Assembly (NCBI RefSeq): GCF_000255655.1
Contig: NZ_JH636434.1
Location: 2,882,572-2,946,571, forward strand
From: Schlesneria paludicola DSM 18645
Lineage (GTDB): Bacteria; Planctomycetota; Planctomycetia; Planctomycetales; Planctomycetaceae
Direction of reading: 5' to 3'
DNA: 64,000 nucleotides
The notes beneath the pieces were generated by a model that saw only the letters and a list, made by a program, of their open reading frames with translations, was not told the origin of the DNA and did no database searches. Numbering within the stretch: position 1 is the first letter of the stretch; each line of letters begins with the position of its first letter. The position numbers and the translations under genes are program-made. Below are positions 17,867 to 27,043 of this stretch, in pieces.

Positions 17867-20230
17867 GTGCGAACCATTATTCCACTTGTTCTGTTCGTCG
17901 CCTTGGTCGGCTTCTTCGATCGATCCATCGCCGCAGCCTCGCCCGATGACGGGTCGGTGCTCCCATTTCCGTCAACACCTTCAGCCAGTGTCGCGAAACC
18001 TCGGCTGCAGGACTCAATTCACAAGCGCCGAACCGAGCCCATCCGTGTCGCCGCCGACGCACCGAACATCCTGATTATCCTGGTGGACGATGCAGGCTTC
18101 GGCGTGCCTGACACGTTTGGGGGATTCGCCCACACGCCGACTCTGACGCGACTTCGCAAAGAGGGCCTTTGCTACAATCGCTTTCATACCACGTCGATCT
18201 GCTCACCCACTCGCGCCGCGCTGCTGACGGGCCGCAATCATCAGCGGGTTGGGTCTGGTACGATTGCCGAACGTGCCGTGGACTGGGACGGTTACACCGG
18301 CATCATTCCTAAGTCGTCTGCGACCATCGCCGAGACGCTTCATCATTACGGCTATAAGACATCCGCATTCGGCAAATGGCATAACACTCCGGCGGATCAA
18401 ACGACCTCAATGGGTCCCTTTGATTACTGGCCGACAGGTTATGGGTTCGACTACTTCTACGGTTTCCTCGCGGGTGAAACATCACAGTGGGAACCACGCC
18501 TGATAGAGAACACGACGGCGATTGAACCTCCACACAACGAGAACTACCACCTGACCGAAGACATGGTGGACAAATCCGTCACATGGCTGAAGCACCATCG
18601 CGCCTTTGCCCCCGACAAGCCGTTCTTCATGTATTGGGCACCTGGCGGCGTACATGGCCCACACCATGTTGCGAAGCAGTGGGCGGATAAGTATCAAGGG
18701 AAGTTCAACCAAGGTTGGGACAAACTGCGTGAAGAAATTTTCGCTCGTCAGAAACAACTCGGCTGGATTCCTGAGGATACCCAACTCACTCCCCGTCATA
18801 AGACCATGCCCGCCTGGGACAGCATACCAGCCTCCGAGCGATCCTTTCAGACACGCCTCATGGAAATCTATGCCGGATTCTGCGAGCACACTGATGCACA
18901 GGTCGGCCGACTTATCGATTCCCTCGAAGAGATGAACCTGCGCGAGAACACTCTCATTTTCTACATTTGGGGTGACAACGGATCATCGGCAGAAGGGCAG
19001 AACGGGTCGATCAGCGAATTGCTTGCGCAAAATCAGATTCCCAATACGATCACGCAGCAGATCGGTGCACTCAAGGAACTCGGCGGATTGGATGCACTCG
19101 GAACATCCGTGACCGACAACATGTATCATGCAGGCTGGGCGTGGGCTGGCAGCACGCCATTTCACAACACGAAACTTGTTGCGTCTCATTTCGGCGGTAC
19201 GCGAAACCCGCTGGTTGTTTCGTGGCCGAAAAACATCAAAGCAGATCAACAACCTCGCACGCAGTTTTACCACGTCAACGACGTCGCTCCCACAATTTAT
19301 GAAGTGCTCAAGATCAAGCATCCAAAGAGCGTGAATGGATTCGAGCAAGACCCGATTGATGGTGTCAGCATGGCAAAGTCGCTCACCGCGGCTGACGCAC
19401 CGGAAAACAAACCGACACAGTATTTCGACAACAATGGGAGTCGAGGAATCTACCACCAAGGCTGGTTCGCCTGCACATTTGGCCCCCTCATCCCTTGGTT
19501 GAATGCACAGAAGGGACTTGCCGAATGGGATTCGGCGAACGATGTGTGGGAGTTGTACGATCTCCGACAGGATTTCTCACAGGCCCGGGACCTGGCCGCT
19601 CAGCATCCGGAAAAGCTGGCTGAGTTGAAACAACTGTTTCTGGCAGAAGCGCAAAGAAACAATGTTTTTCCCATTGGTGCTGGAATCTGGCTACGGCTTC
19701 ACCCCGAAGACCGAATCAAGACTTCACACACACGGTGGACCTTCGATGACACGACCACTCGAATGCCTGAGTTCACCGCGCCGCCCGTTGGCAATCACAG
19801 CAACGCCGTCACTCTCAATCTCGAATTTGGCGAACGATCCAGCGGCGTCTTGTACGCCCTTGGAGGCTCGGGCGGTGGACTCGCGTGTTACATGGACGAC
19901 GGTCACCTTTGCTTTGAATACAACCTCATGATTATCGACCGCACGGTATTGAAGTCACGTGACAGACTGTTGCCGGGCAAGCACACGATCGTCGTGAAGA
20001 CGTTGCTAAAAGAAGAAAAACCGGGATCGCCCGCGGACATCATTCTGACCGTGGACGGCGATGACGTCGCGCGGGGTACAGCGGCAATGACGGTCCCCGC
20101 AGCCTTCACGGCCAGCGAAAGCTTTGATGTGGGCATGGACCTTGGCTCGCCCGTGGCACGTGACTATTTCAAACGATCGCCGTTCAAATTCAACGGCACG
20201 ATTGAGAAAGTCACAATCGAACTGAAGTAA
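17867..20230 (+). CDS. Secreted arylsulfatase (FGly type, S1_4-like large form)
   Basis: 787 residues, GTG start, signal peptide at about 1-23 (IIPLVLFVALVGFFDRSIAAA). It hydrolyses a sulfate ester in the periplasm or outside the cell. Metal ligands VDD at 73-75 and the formylglycine motif CSPTR at 112-116 (Cys112 is oxidised by a maturation enzyme not found in this window), then GKWHNTP and IWGDNGSSAEG. The length and the MGPFDYWPTGYGFDYFYGF stretch place it with the large AtsD-like arylsulfatases. The C-terminal 180 residues form a beta-rich add-on domain. The next sulfatase gene follows after 37 bases, suggesting one transcript. Substrate unknown. Confidence 0.93.
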   Translation: MRTIIPLVLFVALVGFFDRSIAAASPDDGSVLPFPSTPSASVAKPRLQDSIHKRRTEPIRVAADAPNILIILVDDAGFGVPDTFGGFAHTPTLTRLRKEGLCYNRFHTTSICSPTRAALLTGRNHQRVGSGTIAERAVDWDGYTGIIPKSSATIAETLHHYGYKTSAFGKWHNTPADQTTSMGPFDYWPTGYGFDYFYGFLAGETSQWEPRLIENTTAIEPPHNENYHLTEDMVDKSVTWLKHHRAFAPDKPFFMYWAPGGVHGPHHVAKQWADKYQGKFNQGWDKLREEIFARQKQLGWIPEDTQLTPRHKTMPAWDSIPASERSFQTRLMEIYAGFCEHTDAQVGRLIDSLEEMNLRENTLIFYIWGDNGSSAEGQNGSISELLAQNQIPNTITQQIGALKELGGLDALGTSVTDNMYHAGWAWAGSTPFHNTKLVASHFGGTRNPLVVSWPKNIKADQQPRTQFYHVNDVAPTIYEVLKIKHPKSVNGFEQDPIDGVSMAKSLTAADAPENKPTQYFDNNGSRGIYHQGWFACTFGPLIPWLNAQKGLAEWDSANDVWELYDLRQDFSQARDLAAQHPEKLAELKQLFLAEAQRNNVFPIGAGIWLRLHPEDRIKTSHTRWTFDDTTTRMPEFTAPPVGNHSNAVTLNLEFGERSSGVLYALGGSGGGLACYMDDGHLCFEYNLMIIDRTVLKSRDRLLPGKHTIVVKTLLKEEKPGSPADIILTVDGDDVARGTAAMTVPAAFTASESFDVGMDLGSPVARDYFKRSPFKFNGTIEKVTIELK

Positions 20231-20267
20231 CCTCATCATCAACAAAATCATCAACAAAAGACTCGCT

Positions 20268-21740
20268 ATGACTTTCATCAAATGGTTCTTGCCGATCTTC
20301 GTCACAACGCTTTCGTTCGGCGCGGCATCGGCCGCCGAACGGCCGAACATCGTCGTCATCGTTGCGGACGATCTGGGAAATGCCGACCTCGGTTACCGGG
20401 GCAGCAAGATCAAGACTCCCCACATTGATGCTCTCGCAAAGGGCGGCGTGCGGCTCGAATCCTACTACGGCTTGCCACTTTGCACCCCGGCCCGCGCGGC
20501 GCTGATGACCGGTCGCTACCCGATGCGCCAAGGCCTGCAAACGCTCGTGATCTTCCCGAGCCACAGGTACGGGCTACCAACTGACGAAAAGACCTTGCCG
20601 CAAGCACTGAAGGAAGTCGGCTACCACACGGCAATGGTCGGAAAGTGGCACCTGGGCCACGCGGACAAAAAGTTCTGGCCACAAAACCGAGGATTCGACC
20701 ACTTCTACGGCAACGTGGTTGGTGAGGTCGACTACTTCACCAGGGAGCGAGGGGGAGTGGTCGACTGGCAACGGAACGGCGAATTCTTGCGGGAAGACGG
20801 ATATTACGTCGACCTGATCGGTACCGAGGCGGTGAAACTGATCGCAGGGCACGATAAGGCCAAGCCGTTGTTTCTGTATTTCGCATCGCTGGCCCCGCAC
20901 GCACCCTATCAGGCGCCGAAAGCAGACATCGACGCGTACAACGACATCTTTGATAACGAAATGCATCGGACCTATGCGGGAATGATCTCCAACCTCGATC
21001 GGCAAGTCGGCCGAGTCGTCGCGGCACTAGAGACGAATGGCATGCGCGAGAACACGATCATCTTCTTCACCACAGACAATGGCGGTGCCACCAGTGCACT
21101 CTTTGCTACGGGTGCGCGAGCACCAGAGGAACGTGAGGCGAGCGGCGGCGTCGCCTTAGGCAGCAAACCACCGTGCTCGAATCTTCCCTTCAGCGGCGGC
21201 AAGGGAAGTCTGAAGGACGGAGGCGTCCATCTGCCTGCGATCGTGAATTGGCCTGGCAGGCTCAAGCCTTCGGTCGTGAACGAACCACTGCACCATGTGG
21301 ATCTGATGCCGACACTCTTGGCGCTCGCAGGTGGGAAAGGCGATCCATCCAAGCCTTTCGACGGCAAGGACGCGTGGGGCACTCTTGCTGAGGGAAAGCC
21401 ATCGCCTCATGAGGAGATCCTGATCAATGTGGAGGCATTCCGCGGTTCCATTCGCAAAGGCCGATGGAAGCTCATCAAGGTCGCGACCCTACCGGGCAAG
21501 ACGGAACTGTTCGACCTGATTCAGGACCCAGGTGAGAAAGAGAACTTGGCGGAGGCATTTCCCGAGGTTGTCCGAGATCTGGAAGCCCGACTCATGAACT
21601 ATGCCAAGCAGCAAAAGATGAGCGAGTGGCTGAAATCGCAGGTGGACTACCTTGGCTTCCAGGGCGAAACGCTGCTTGACCCGGGATATAGTACCGACGG
21701 CGGTCTTCCACATGAGAAGCCGGTCCTGCCGACAAAATGA
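20268..21740 (+). CDS. Secreted sulfatase (FGly type, arylsulfatase A/B-like)
   Basis: 490 residues, with a clear signal peptide (FLPIFVTTLSFGAASAA, cut near 23). Active site: ADD metal ligands at 33-35, formylglycine motif CTPAR at 72-76, GKWHLGH near 120 and FFTTDNGG near 265. The domain layout fits exo-acting family S1 sulfatases that clip sulfate from polysaccharide fragments. Directly follows the larger sulfatase and probably acts with it on one sulfated glycan. The exact linkage cannot be read from sequence. Confidence 0.93.
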   Translation: MTFIKWFLPIFVTTLSFGAASAAERPNIVVIVADDLGNADLGYRGSKIKTPHIDALAKGGVRLESYYGLPLCTPARAALMTGRYPMRQGLQTLVIFPSHRYGLPTDEKTLPQALKEVGYHTAMVGKWHLGHADKKFWPQNRGFDHFYGNVVGEVDYFTRERGGVVDWQRNGEFLREDGYYVDLIGTEAVKLIAGHDKAKPLFLYFASLAPHAPYQAPKADIDAYNDIFDNEMHRTYAGMISNLDRQVGRVVAALETNGMRENTIIFFTTDNGGATSALFATGARAPEEREASGGVALGSKPPCSNLPFSGGKGSLKDGGVHLPAIVNWPGRLKPSVVNEPLHHVDLMPTLLALAGGKGDPSKPFDGKDAWGTLAEGKPSPHEEILINVEAFRGSIRKGRWKLIKVATLPGKTELFDLIQDPGEKENLAEAFPEVVRDLEARLMNYAKQQKMSEWLKSQVDYLGFQGETLLDPGYSTDGGLPHEKPVLPTK

Positions 21741-21863
21741 CGCAGCGACTGCGATGTCAGGGCGTTTTCGAATCGCGGGGAAACCACCGCCTGTGATTTC
21801 CACAGGCGATCAATTGATTCTGTCCCATACCTGCAAAGGAATGAGATTCTTCCTTGGATTCGC

Positions 21864-22496
21864 TCACTTCGACGGATGATCCAATTCGTGTCCTTCGCCT
21901 CGCACCTGACGAAGTTCGGCTTCCAGTTCGGCAATTCGAGCCTGTAACGTCTCGATCACCGGGGCGACTTGACGTTGCGAGAACCGCCTGTGAATGTGCT
22001 GAGGGCAGTTCACATCCCAGGCGGCAATCGTGAAAAGGATCGCCCTTTCGACCTTACCGGGGTAAGACGGATCACGAAGCTGTTCGAGAAGTTCCGGATC
22101 GCCCTCGACAACACGCAGGGTGCCCCAAAGCTTGATGCGTCGGCTGTGGGCGTAGTCCATCAAGAAGATGAACCCCTTGGAATTTTCGGAGATGTTTCCC
22201 AATGTGATGTACTGACGATTGCCGCCGAAGTCTGCAAAGCCCAACGTATTCGCGTCCACGACTTTCAAGAACCCAGGTGAACCACCCCGGTATTGGATAT
22301 AGGGCTGTCCGTCGGCGTTTGCCGTCCCGAGATAGAACATGTCCAACTCGGACAGGAATTCCTTCAGCCCGGAAGTGACCGTCGACTCCCAACTACCACC
22401 CTCTTCCATTCGGGCATAGCTTGAGCGAGATCCTTTCTCGGTCTGGATCGCTTTGACGGCGGGTGTGAAAGCAATGTCGCTGCTGAATCGAGACAT
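21864..22496 (-). CDS. Pyridoxamine 5'-phosphate oxidase-like flavoprotein
   Basis: 210 residues. Shows the split beta-barrel flavin-binding fold: FLSELDMFYLGTANADGQPY, TLGFADFGGNRQYITLGN and ENSKGFIFLMDYAHSRRIKLWG (about residues 45-130). The AWDVNCPQHIHRRF segment is usual in this general PPOx subfamily, and a C-terminal coiled coil (about 175-205, LQARIAELEAELRQV) may mediate assembly. Members bind FMN or F420-like cofactors, but most have unknown substrates; this is not PdxH itself. Third gene of the minus-strand operon that starts at 23720, opposite a sigma-54 activator, so a redox or nitrosative stress role is possible. Confidence 0.85.
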   Translation of the reverse strand: MSRFSSDIAFTPAVKAIQTEKGSRSSYARMEEGGSWESTVTSGLKEFLSELDMFYLGTANADGQPYIQYRGGSPGFLKVVDANTLGFADFGGNRQYITLGNISENSKGFIFLMDYAHSRRIKLWGTLRVVEGDPELLEQLRDPSYPGKVERAILFTIAAWDVNCPQHIHRRFSQRQVAPVIETLQARIAELEAELRQVRGEGHELDHPSK

Positions 22497-22562
22497 GAAA
22501 TGAACCTTTGACTCTGGATGTTGTCGAAGAGTCTTACGCTTTGCTCGAGAGCGAGCAAAGCA

Positions 22563-23024
22563 TCATTGAACGCACGAAATACCGGGATCGTCCACAGGCC
22601 GCGCGCCGGGTGCAGGCCAATGAAACTTGCGTTCGTGTTCCGCAATGCGAACGTCGTTAATGCTGGCCTCGCGTCTTCGCATCAATCCATCGTCGGCAAA
22701 CTCCCACAGTTCATTTCCGTAGGCCCGGAACCACTGACCTTGTGCATCGTGGTACTCGTACTGAAAACGAACGGCAATTCGATTCTGGCCAAAGCTCCAA
22801 AGCTCCTTTGTCAGTCGATAGTCGAGCTCGCGTTCCCACTTGCCCGACAGAAACTCTCGAATTTGTTCCCGGCCTCGAATAAATCGATCCCGATTGCGCC
22901 ACTCCGAGTCTTCCGAGTAGGCGAGGGCCACTCGTTCGGGATCGCGGCTGTTCCACGCATCTTCAGCGGCACGAACCTTGGCGAGGGCCGATTCAAACGT
23001 GAAGGGTGGTCGAATCATCGTCAT
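22563..23024 (-). CDS. DUF1348 / NTF2-like protein
   Basis: 153 residues of the SnoaL/NTF2-like fold: an N-terminal helix with [18 protein letters not shown], then [20 protein letters not shown] and [11 protein letters not shown]-like strands ending in [13 protein letters not shown]1348 proteins are small cone-shaped domains of unknown activity. ATG 23024 is chosen because AGAGG lies eight bases upstream; an ATG two codons later is also possible, and the open frame further upstream runs into a hairpin element. Middle gene of the operon with the AhpD-like and PPOx-like genes. Confidence 0.85.
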   Translation of the reverse strand: MTMIRPPFTFESALAKVRAAEDAWNSRDPERVALAYSEDSEWRNRDRFIRGREQIREFLSGKWERELDYRLTKELWSFGQNRIAVRFQYEYHDAQGQWFRAYGNELWEFADDGLMRRREASINDVRIAEHERKFHWPAPGARPVDDPGISCVQ

Positions 23025-23073
23025 GGGATTATCCTCTCGATCTTGTGCACACCGACAACACGCCCGAGTACCC

Positions 23074-23159
23074 GTTGAAACAACGAGGACAGGTACCTTG
23101 GCGTTGACGATGCTATGTCGTCTTTTCAACTGGCCGGCCCCAGTCCTCGTTACTTCAAC
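23074..23159. repeat. Hairpin element F inserted inside an operon
   Basis: GTTGAAACAACGAGGACAGG at the left and CCAGTCCTCGTTACTTCAAC at the right pair with two mismatches. It lies between the AhpD-like gene and the DUF1348 gene and is followed by AGGCTG, a common right flank of the family. It may weaken or shape expression of the downstream genes. Confidence 0.65.
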
Positions 23160-23165
23160 AGGCTG

Positions 23166-23720
23166 CTACGCTTGTTCGTGATGAACGATCGGTTCAGCCT
23201 TGGGGAAATCAATGTCGGTCTCGGCAACGTGATTAAAGTAGTTCGTGAAGATGTTCAGCGCCACGTTCGCGACGATTTCAGCAACGGCTGCATCATCCAA
23301 CCCAGCCGTGCGAGCATCCGCCAAGTCCGTGTCTGTGACGCGCCCTTGTTTTTCCACAACTTGACGGGCAAACCGAATGATCGCGTCGGACTTCGAGTCG
23401 ACGGACGTCCCACGGCGGCTATCGAGAATCTCATCGACGGTGAGTCCGACCATCCTGCCGATGGCCGAATGTGCGGCAAGGCAATAATCGCAGCCATTCG
23501 CCTCACCGACTGCCAGTGCGATCTGTTCGCGCGCCTTCGCTGATAGCCCACCTTTGCCCAACGCGCCGCTGAGTGACAGATAACCATCCAGGACCGCGGG
23601 TGCGTTTGCCATCGCACGGGTCATGTTGGGAACCAAACCCAACTTACCCTTCACCGCGTCGAGCAGATCCTTGGCTTTTCCGGTTGCGGTATCGGGAGCG
23701 ATTTGTTGAAGGCGTGACAT
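23166..23720 (-). CDS. AhpD-like alkylhydroperoxidase / carboxymuconolactone decarboxylase family protein
   Basis: 184 residues from the chosen start, which follows an AAAGG ribosome site; a longer frame opens at 23759 but has no good site. AhpD-like proteins reduce peroxides through a Cys pair. The hallmark CDYCLAAH is at 77-84 (Cys77, Cys80, His84), preceded by LSAKAREQIALAVGEANG. The N-terminal GKAKDLLDAVKGKLGLVPN is typical of the family. First gene of the operon that also carries the DUF1348 and PPOx-like genes. A candidate sigma-54 promoter lies about 80 bases upstream. Confidence 0.9.
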   Translation of the reverse strand: MSRLQQIAPDTATGKAKDLLDAVKGKLGLVPNMTRAMANAPAVLDGYLSLSGALGKGGLSAKAREQIALAVGEANGCDYCLAAHSAIGRMVGLTVDEILDSRRGTSVDSKSDAIIRFARQVVEKQGRVTDTDLADARTAGLDDAAVAEIVANVALNIFTNYFNHVAETDIDFPKAEPIVHHEQA

Positions 23721-23798
23721 GTTAGAACCTTTCAAGAAGCGATTTGCAGAAGGCATCATTGCGAGCCGAACGTTTCAGCTTGCGTGATGATGTGACAA

Positions 23799-23814
23799 AT
23801 CACTTTCCGTGCCA
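23799..23814 (-). promoter_or_regulatory. Candidate sigma-54 promoter for the AhpD-like operon
   Basis: On the minus strand the -24 box reads TGGCACG (23814-23808), a perfect match. At the right spacing the -12 box reads GTGAT (23803-23799) against TTGCW, so it is weak and lacks the C. The expected start of transcription is near 23788. The divergent sigma-54 activator gene and the palindromes upstream support the call. Confidence 0.5.
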
Positions 23815-23884
23815 GATTCCACAGAAATCCTTAACACATTACTACAAAAAATCTTAAGTACAACGCAGAACAAATGAAGACGCA

Positions 23885-23896
23885 ACGAAATTTCGT
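23885..23896. promoter_or_regulatory. Activator-binding site 1 (palindrome)
   Basis: Perfect 12-base palindrome ACGAAATTTCGT. Part of a set of three related sites between the divergent operon and its likely regulator; about 100 bases upstream of the predicted sigma-54 start. Confidence 0.6.
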
Positions 23897-23902
23897 CGAA
23901 CA

Positions 23903-23914
23903 GCGAGATTTCGT
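23903..23914. promoter_or_regulatory. Activator-binding site 2 (palindrome)
   Basis: GCGAGATTTCGT, a near-palindrome matching site 1 at ten of twelve positions. Centre is 18 bases from site 1. Confidence 0.6.
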
Positions 23915-23923
23915 TGACAAACA

Positions 23924-23935
23924 ACGAAATCTCGT
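23924..23935. promoter_or_regulatory. Activator-binding site 3 (palindrome)
   Basis: ACGAAATCTCGT, matching site 1 at eleven of twelve positions. Centre is 21 bases from site 2 and ends 12 bases before the regulator's start codon, so the regulator may also repress itself. Confidence 0.6.
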
Positions 23936-23947
23936 CAAAATCGCGAC

Positions 23948-25564
23948 ATGACGAACGAACTTGAAAGCACCGGCATCCTGGGTGACCCGAAGCAGCTCCT
24001 GCTGGAACTGGCGTCACTCAGTCACCTGACAGAACTGCTTCCTTTGGCGGTTCAGCGATTGTCCGATGCCGCCTCGGTCGCGCTCGTGCGTGTGTGGCTC
24101 ACGATGCCGCCGATGCCGGACGATTGTGCACGATGCCGCTTTGCGAAGGAGTGCCCCAATCGTGATCGTTGTTTGCATCTGGTCGCGAGTTCCGGACGCT
24201 CGCTCGTTGCCCCCAACGAAAACTGGCAACAACTCGACGGAGCCTTTCGTCGCTTTCCTATCGGTGTTCGGAAGGTCGGGCAGATTGCGGCCACAGGACA
24301 GTCGCTGGAAGTCGCGAGCATCAATCTCGATCATGCGTGGGTTGCGAACTCGGACTGGATTGTGGCAGAGCGGATCACATCGTTCGTCGGCCACCCCCTC
24401 ATCTACCGGGGCGAAGTACTGGGCGTGCTCGGCCTGTTCGCACGGGAAGAGCCAACGAGTGCCTGTTTCGAGTGGCTGCGGATGATCGCCAATCATTTAG
24501 CCGCAGCTATCGCCAATGCCCGTGCTTTGAGCGAAATCGACTCGTTGAAAAAACGTCTCGAACTGGAAAATGAATATCTACGCGAAGAAGTTCAACAGGG
24601 GGCCGCATTCGGCGATTTAATTGGACAAGCACCAGCCCTTCAGGCTGTGACGCGTCAAATTGAACTGGTCGCACCGACGAACTCCGCCGTCTTGATCCTT
24701 GGTGAAAGCGGGACAGGGAAGGAAGTCGTTGCCAGAGAAATCCACCGGCACAGCCAACGGGCCAATCGACCGCTGATCAAAGTCAACTGCGCTGCGATTC
24801 CGCGAGAACTCTACGAGAGCGAATTTTTCGGACATGCCAAAGGAGCGTTCACGGGCGCATTGCGAGATCGCGCCGGGCGTTTTGAACTCGCCGACGGCGG
24901 GACGCTATTCCTCGATGAGATCGGCGAGATTCCACTGGACCTGCAGGCGAAGCTGTTGCGAGTCCTCCAGGAAGGCGAGATCGAACGAATCGGCGAAGAA
25001 CGAACTCGGCGGATCGACGTTCGCGTCATCGCCGCCACCAATCGGGACTTGCGAGCAGAATCCGAAGCGGGGCGGTTTCGACAGGACTTGTTCTATCGCC
25101 TGAGTGTCTTCCCGATGGAACTGCCGCCTTTGCGTAAACGAGTGGAAGATATTCCGTTGTTGGCCGAGCACTTTCTCGGCCGCTTCGCTCGTCAATTGGG
25201 GCGTTCACGACTGCGACTGACGCTCGCCAATGTGCAGGAACTACAGCGTTACGACTGGCCCGGAAATGTACGCGAACTTCAACACGCGTTGGAACGGGCC
25301 AGCATCGTCAGCACGGATGGCCGCCTGCGATTCGATTTCCATCAAGCCTCGTCGAAGCAGCGTGCAACACTTTCGGAATCCACAACTTCGCAACGCGTGC
25401 TGACCGACGAAGAACTGCGTGCGTTCGAAGGCAAAAATATCGAAGCGGCCCTGGCCCAGTGCCGTGGCAAAATCTACGGTCCCGATGGTGCAGCGGCCTT
25501 GCTTGGCATGAAACCAACGACTCTCAATTCCCGTATCAAAGCCTTCAACCTCAAGAATTCGTAA
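23948..25564 (+). CDS. Sigma-54-dependent activator with GAF sensor domain (NorR-like architecture)
   Basis: 538 residues. The N-terminal GAF-type sensor (about 20-195) contains a Cys cluster, C60-x2-C63-x5-C69-x5-C75, that could bind a metal or Fe-S centre. A short coiled coil (198-215) joins it to the AAA+ domain: Walker A GESGTGKE 252-259, sigma-54-contacting GAFTGA 299-304, Walker [10 protein letters not shown] near 320-328, arginine-rich [18 protein letters not shown] Fis-type helix-turn-helix ends the protein (about 490-535). It faces the AhpD-like operon and very likely activates it through the three palindromes in between. The signal is unknown; NorR, with the same layout, senses nitric oxide. 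Confidence 0.93.
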   Translation: MTNELESTGILGDPKQLLLELASLSHLTELLPLAVQRLSDAASVALVRVWLTMPPMPDDCARCRFAKECPNRDRCLHLVASSGRSLVAPNENWQQLDGAFRRFPIGVRKVGQIAATGQSLEVASINLDHAWVANSDWIVAERITSFVGHPLIYRGEVLGVLGLFAREEPTSACFEWLRMIANHLAAAIANARALSEIDSLKKRLELENEYLREEVQQGAAFGDLIGQAPALQAVTRQIELVAPTNSAVLILGESGTGKEVVAREIHRHSQRANRPLIKVNCAAIPRELYESEFFGHAKGAFTGALRDRAGRFELADGGTLFLDEIGEIPLDLQAKLLRVLQEGEIERIGEERTRRIDVRVIAATNRDLRAESEAGRFRQDLFYRLSVFPMELPPLRKRVEDIPLLAEHFLGRFARQLGRSRLRLTLANVQELQRYDWPGNVRELQHALERASIVSTDGRLRFDFHQASSKQRATLSESTTSQRVLTDEELRAFEGKNIEAALAQCRGKIYGPDGAAALLGMKPTTLNSRIKAFNLKNS

Positions 25565-26065
25565 GCGAACCTTTGTGATGACATGGGCTGCGAAAACGGG
25601 GCCTCCATCCGCTCACGCGATGATCACCACACGACTAATCGAGAATCTGACGACCAGTGACGGTCCTAGCGTTGTGTTGGTCTCAGGCACTGGCAGCGTG
25701 ACGCCGAAATGAAAATGGTAGGGGCACCCTTTTTAGGGGGTGGCTCAGCCCCTCTGTGCTGCAGTCCCGAGCACGGTCGAGCCTCCGTATCGCCCGGCGT
25801 CAGCCATCCCATTTTTGATGTATACAAACAAACTTCAGCTTATCGCCGAGGCCGTTGAAGCTCGATCCTCTTTTCACACTTCTGACGCTTCGGCCTCGGG
25901 TGCCGCTAAAGTCGGCAGAATCCTGAAACTCGATGATTGTGCGGGGAGCGGCAAGTTTTTCGTGGTTGTTGTCGATGCTTTTAAAGATCGACTTCGACAA
26001 CGTTTTCCCAAACTCGCGCGACAATCTTGGGCCGCTTGATTCGTCATCGCCAAGGAGCAACCAAC
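25565..26065. other. 501-bp intergenic region
   Basis: Nothing is supported here except the promoter region and ribosome site (AAGGAG at 26052-26057) of the next gene. A 99-codon open frame in the middle has no family resemblance and no good start context. Confidence 0.4.
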
Positions 26066-26584
26066 GTGAACCGACAATTGCCTTCTCTCATTGGTGCGTC
26101 ACTCGCATTGCTGTGCGTTGTTTATCACGGAGCGTCGGCCGAGGCTCAGATCGCGCCTGGCTATAGCACGAGCTGCTCGACATGCTGCACCATGAACCTC
26201 CCGACTGAGCAGGACGATTGCAGCTATGCCTGTGCCGGATATGGTCACCGTGGTTGGTATCAGCGAAACTTTGGTTCCAACTACTCCGCCGCGGGATGGT
26301 GTGGTGGCTACGGGCATTCTTTTTTTGGCCCCTACGGATGTGGCAACCAACGTCCATGCGGCCGTCGAGCCGTGCACCGTCCCTGCTGCCAAGCCCTTGC
26401 CACGACGCATGCCCCTGCCTGCTGTAGCGTGACACCGAACTGCAGTTCGGCGACTTCGTGCGGAACGACGATGACGAGACGGAGCTCAGCAGCCCCCGCG
26501 ACCAGCACCGCGGCGTTTGAACTGGTCAGCAAGTCGACGTCCATTCCTGCAGATCTGGCGGAATCTCTGAAGTCGGATATCTAA
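26066..26584 (+). CDS. Exported cysteine-rich protein of unknown function
   Basis: 172 residues, GTG start eight bases after AAGGAG. Signal peptide at about 1-28 (LPSLIGASLALLCVVYHGASAEAQ is its hydrophobic part and cleavage region). The mature part is very rich in Cys (about 17 in 100 residues), often as CC or CxxC (CSTCC, CSYAC, PCCQ, ACCS), and in Gly/Tyr/Trp (YGHRGWYQ, WCGGYGHSFFGPYGCG). It could form many disulfides or bind metal, or be part of the cysteine-rich cell wall typical of planctomycetes; that last link is a guess. No named family is recognised. Confidence 0.65.
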   Translation: MNRQLPSLIGASLALLCVVYHGASAEAQIAPGYSTSCSTCCTMNLPTEQDDCSYACAGYGHRGWYQRNFGSNYSAAGWCGGYGHSFFGPYGCGNQRPCGRRAVHRPCCQALATTHAPACCSVTPNCSSATSCGTTMTRRSSAAPATSTAAFELVSKSTSIPADLAESLKSDI

Positions 26585-26600
26585 CGAACGATCAAGATGA

Positions 26601-27008
26601 GTGCGCAGGAAGTATGCCACTTTTGAGCAAGAGACCGGGATTTACGCTGGACGATGCATTGTCGGAACCTTGGCGGAAGTACGTGAATTGAAGGCATCGC
26701 ATCCGGTTGCGGTCTTCAGGTACACCGAGACGGAGGCCTCAAATCGACATCTGCTAATGATGACGGATTGCCTGGCACGAAGTCCGTTCGGCTTTTCCTC
26801 GTCACACGATGATTCCGACATCGAATTCCTCAGAGCAAAGCCGGTACTTCGGGGAGTAATGGTCTTTAAGAGTGTGCTGGGTGTTCCAGAGGATCGAATT
26901 CGCAACCTCGAACAGTTATTTCGGCTTTCGATCAACTTCGGGCATTGGTCCGAGAAACTGCTTGAATGCATTGCGAAGATTAGCCCAGACGACGAACTCG
27001 AAGAATGA
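26601..27008 (+). CDS. Hypothetical protein
   Basis: 135 residues, GTG start without a clear ribosome site, 16 bases after the Cys-rich gene. The sequence looks like a real soluble protein with mixed helices and strands (IYAGRCIVGTLAEVRELKAS, VPEDRIRNLEQLFRLSINFG) and an acidic tail. No signal peptide, membrane span or known motif. No family is recognised and no function is proposed. Confidence 0.5.
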   Translation: MRRKYATFEQETGIYAGRCIVGTLAEVRELKASHPVAVFRYTETEASNRHLLMMTDCLARSPFGFSSSHDDSDIEFLRAKPVLRGVMVFKSVLGVPEDRIRNLEQLFRLSINFGHWSEKLLECIAKISPDDELEE

Positions 27009-27043
27009 TGACAGGGTTAGTCGCCCGATGAGTAGCCTTTCCC

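Noticed and set aside
25740-26039. Open frame of 99 codons before the Cys-rich gene
   Set aside because: No ribosome site, no family resemblance and a mixed composition unlike neighbouring genes.
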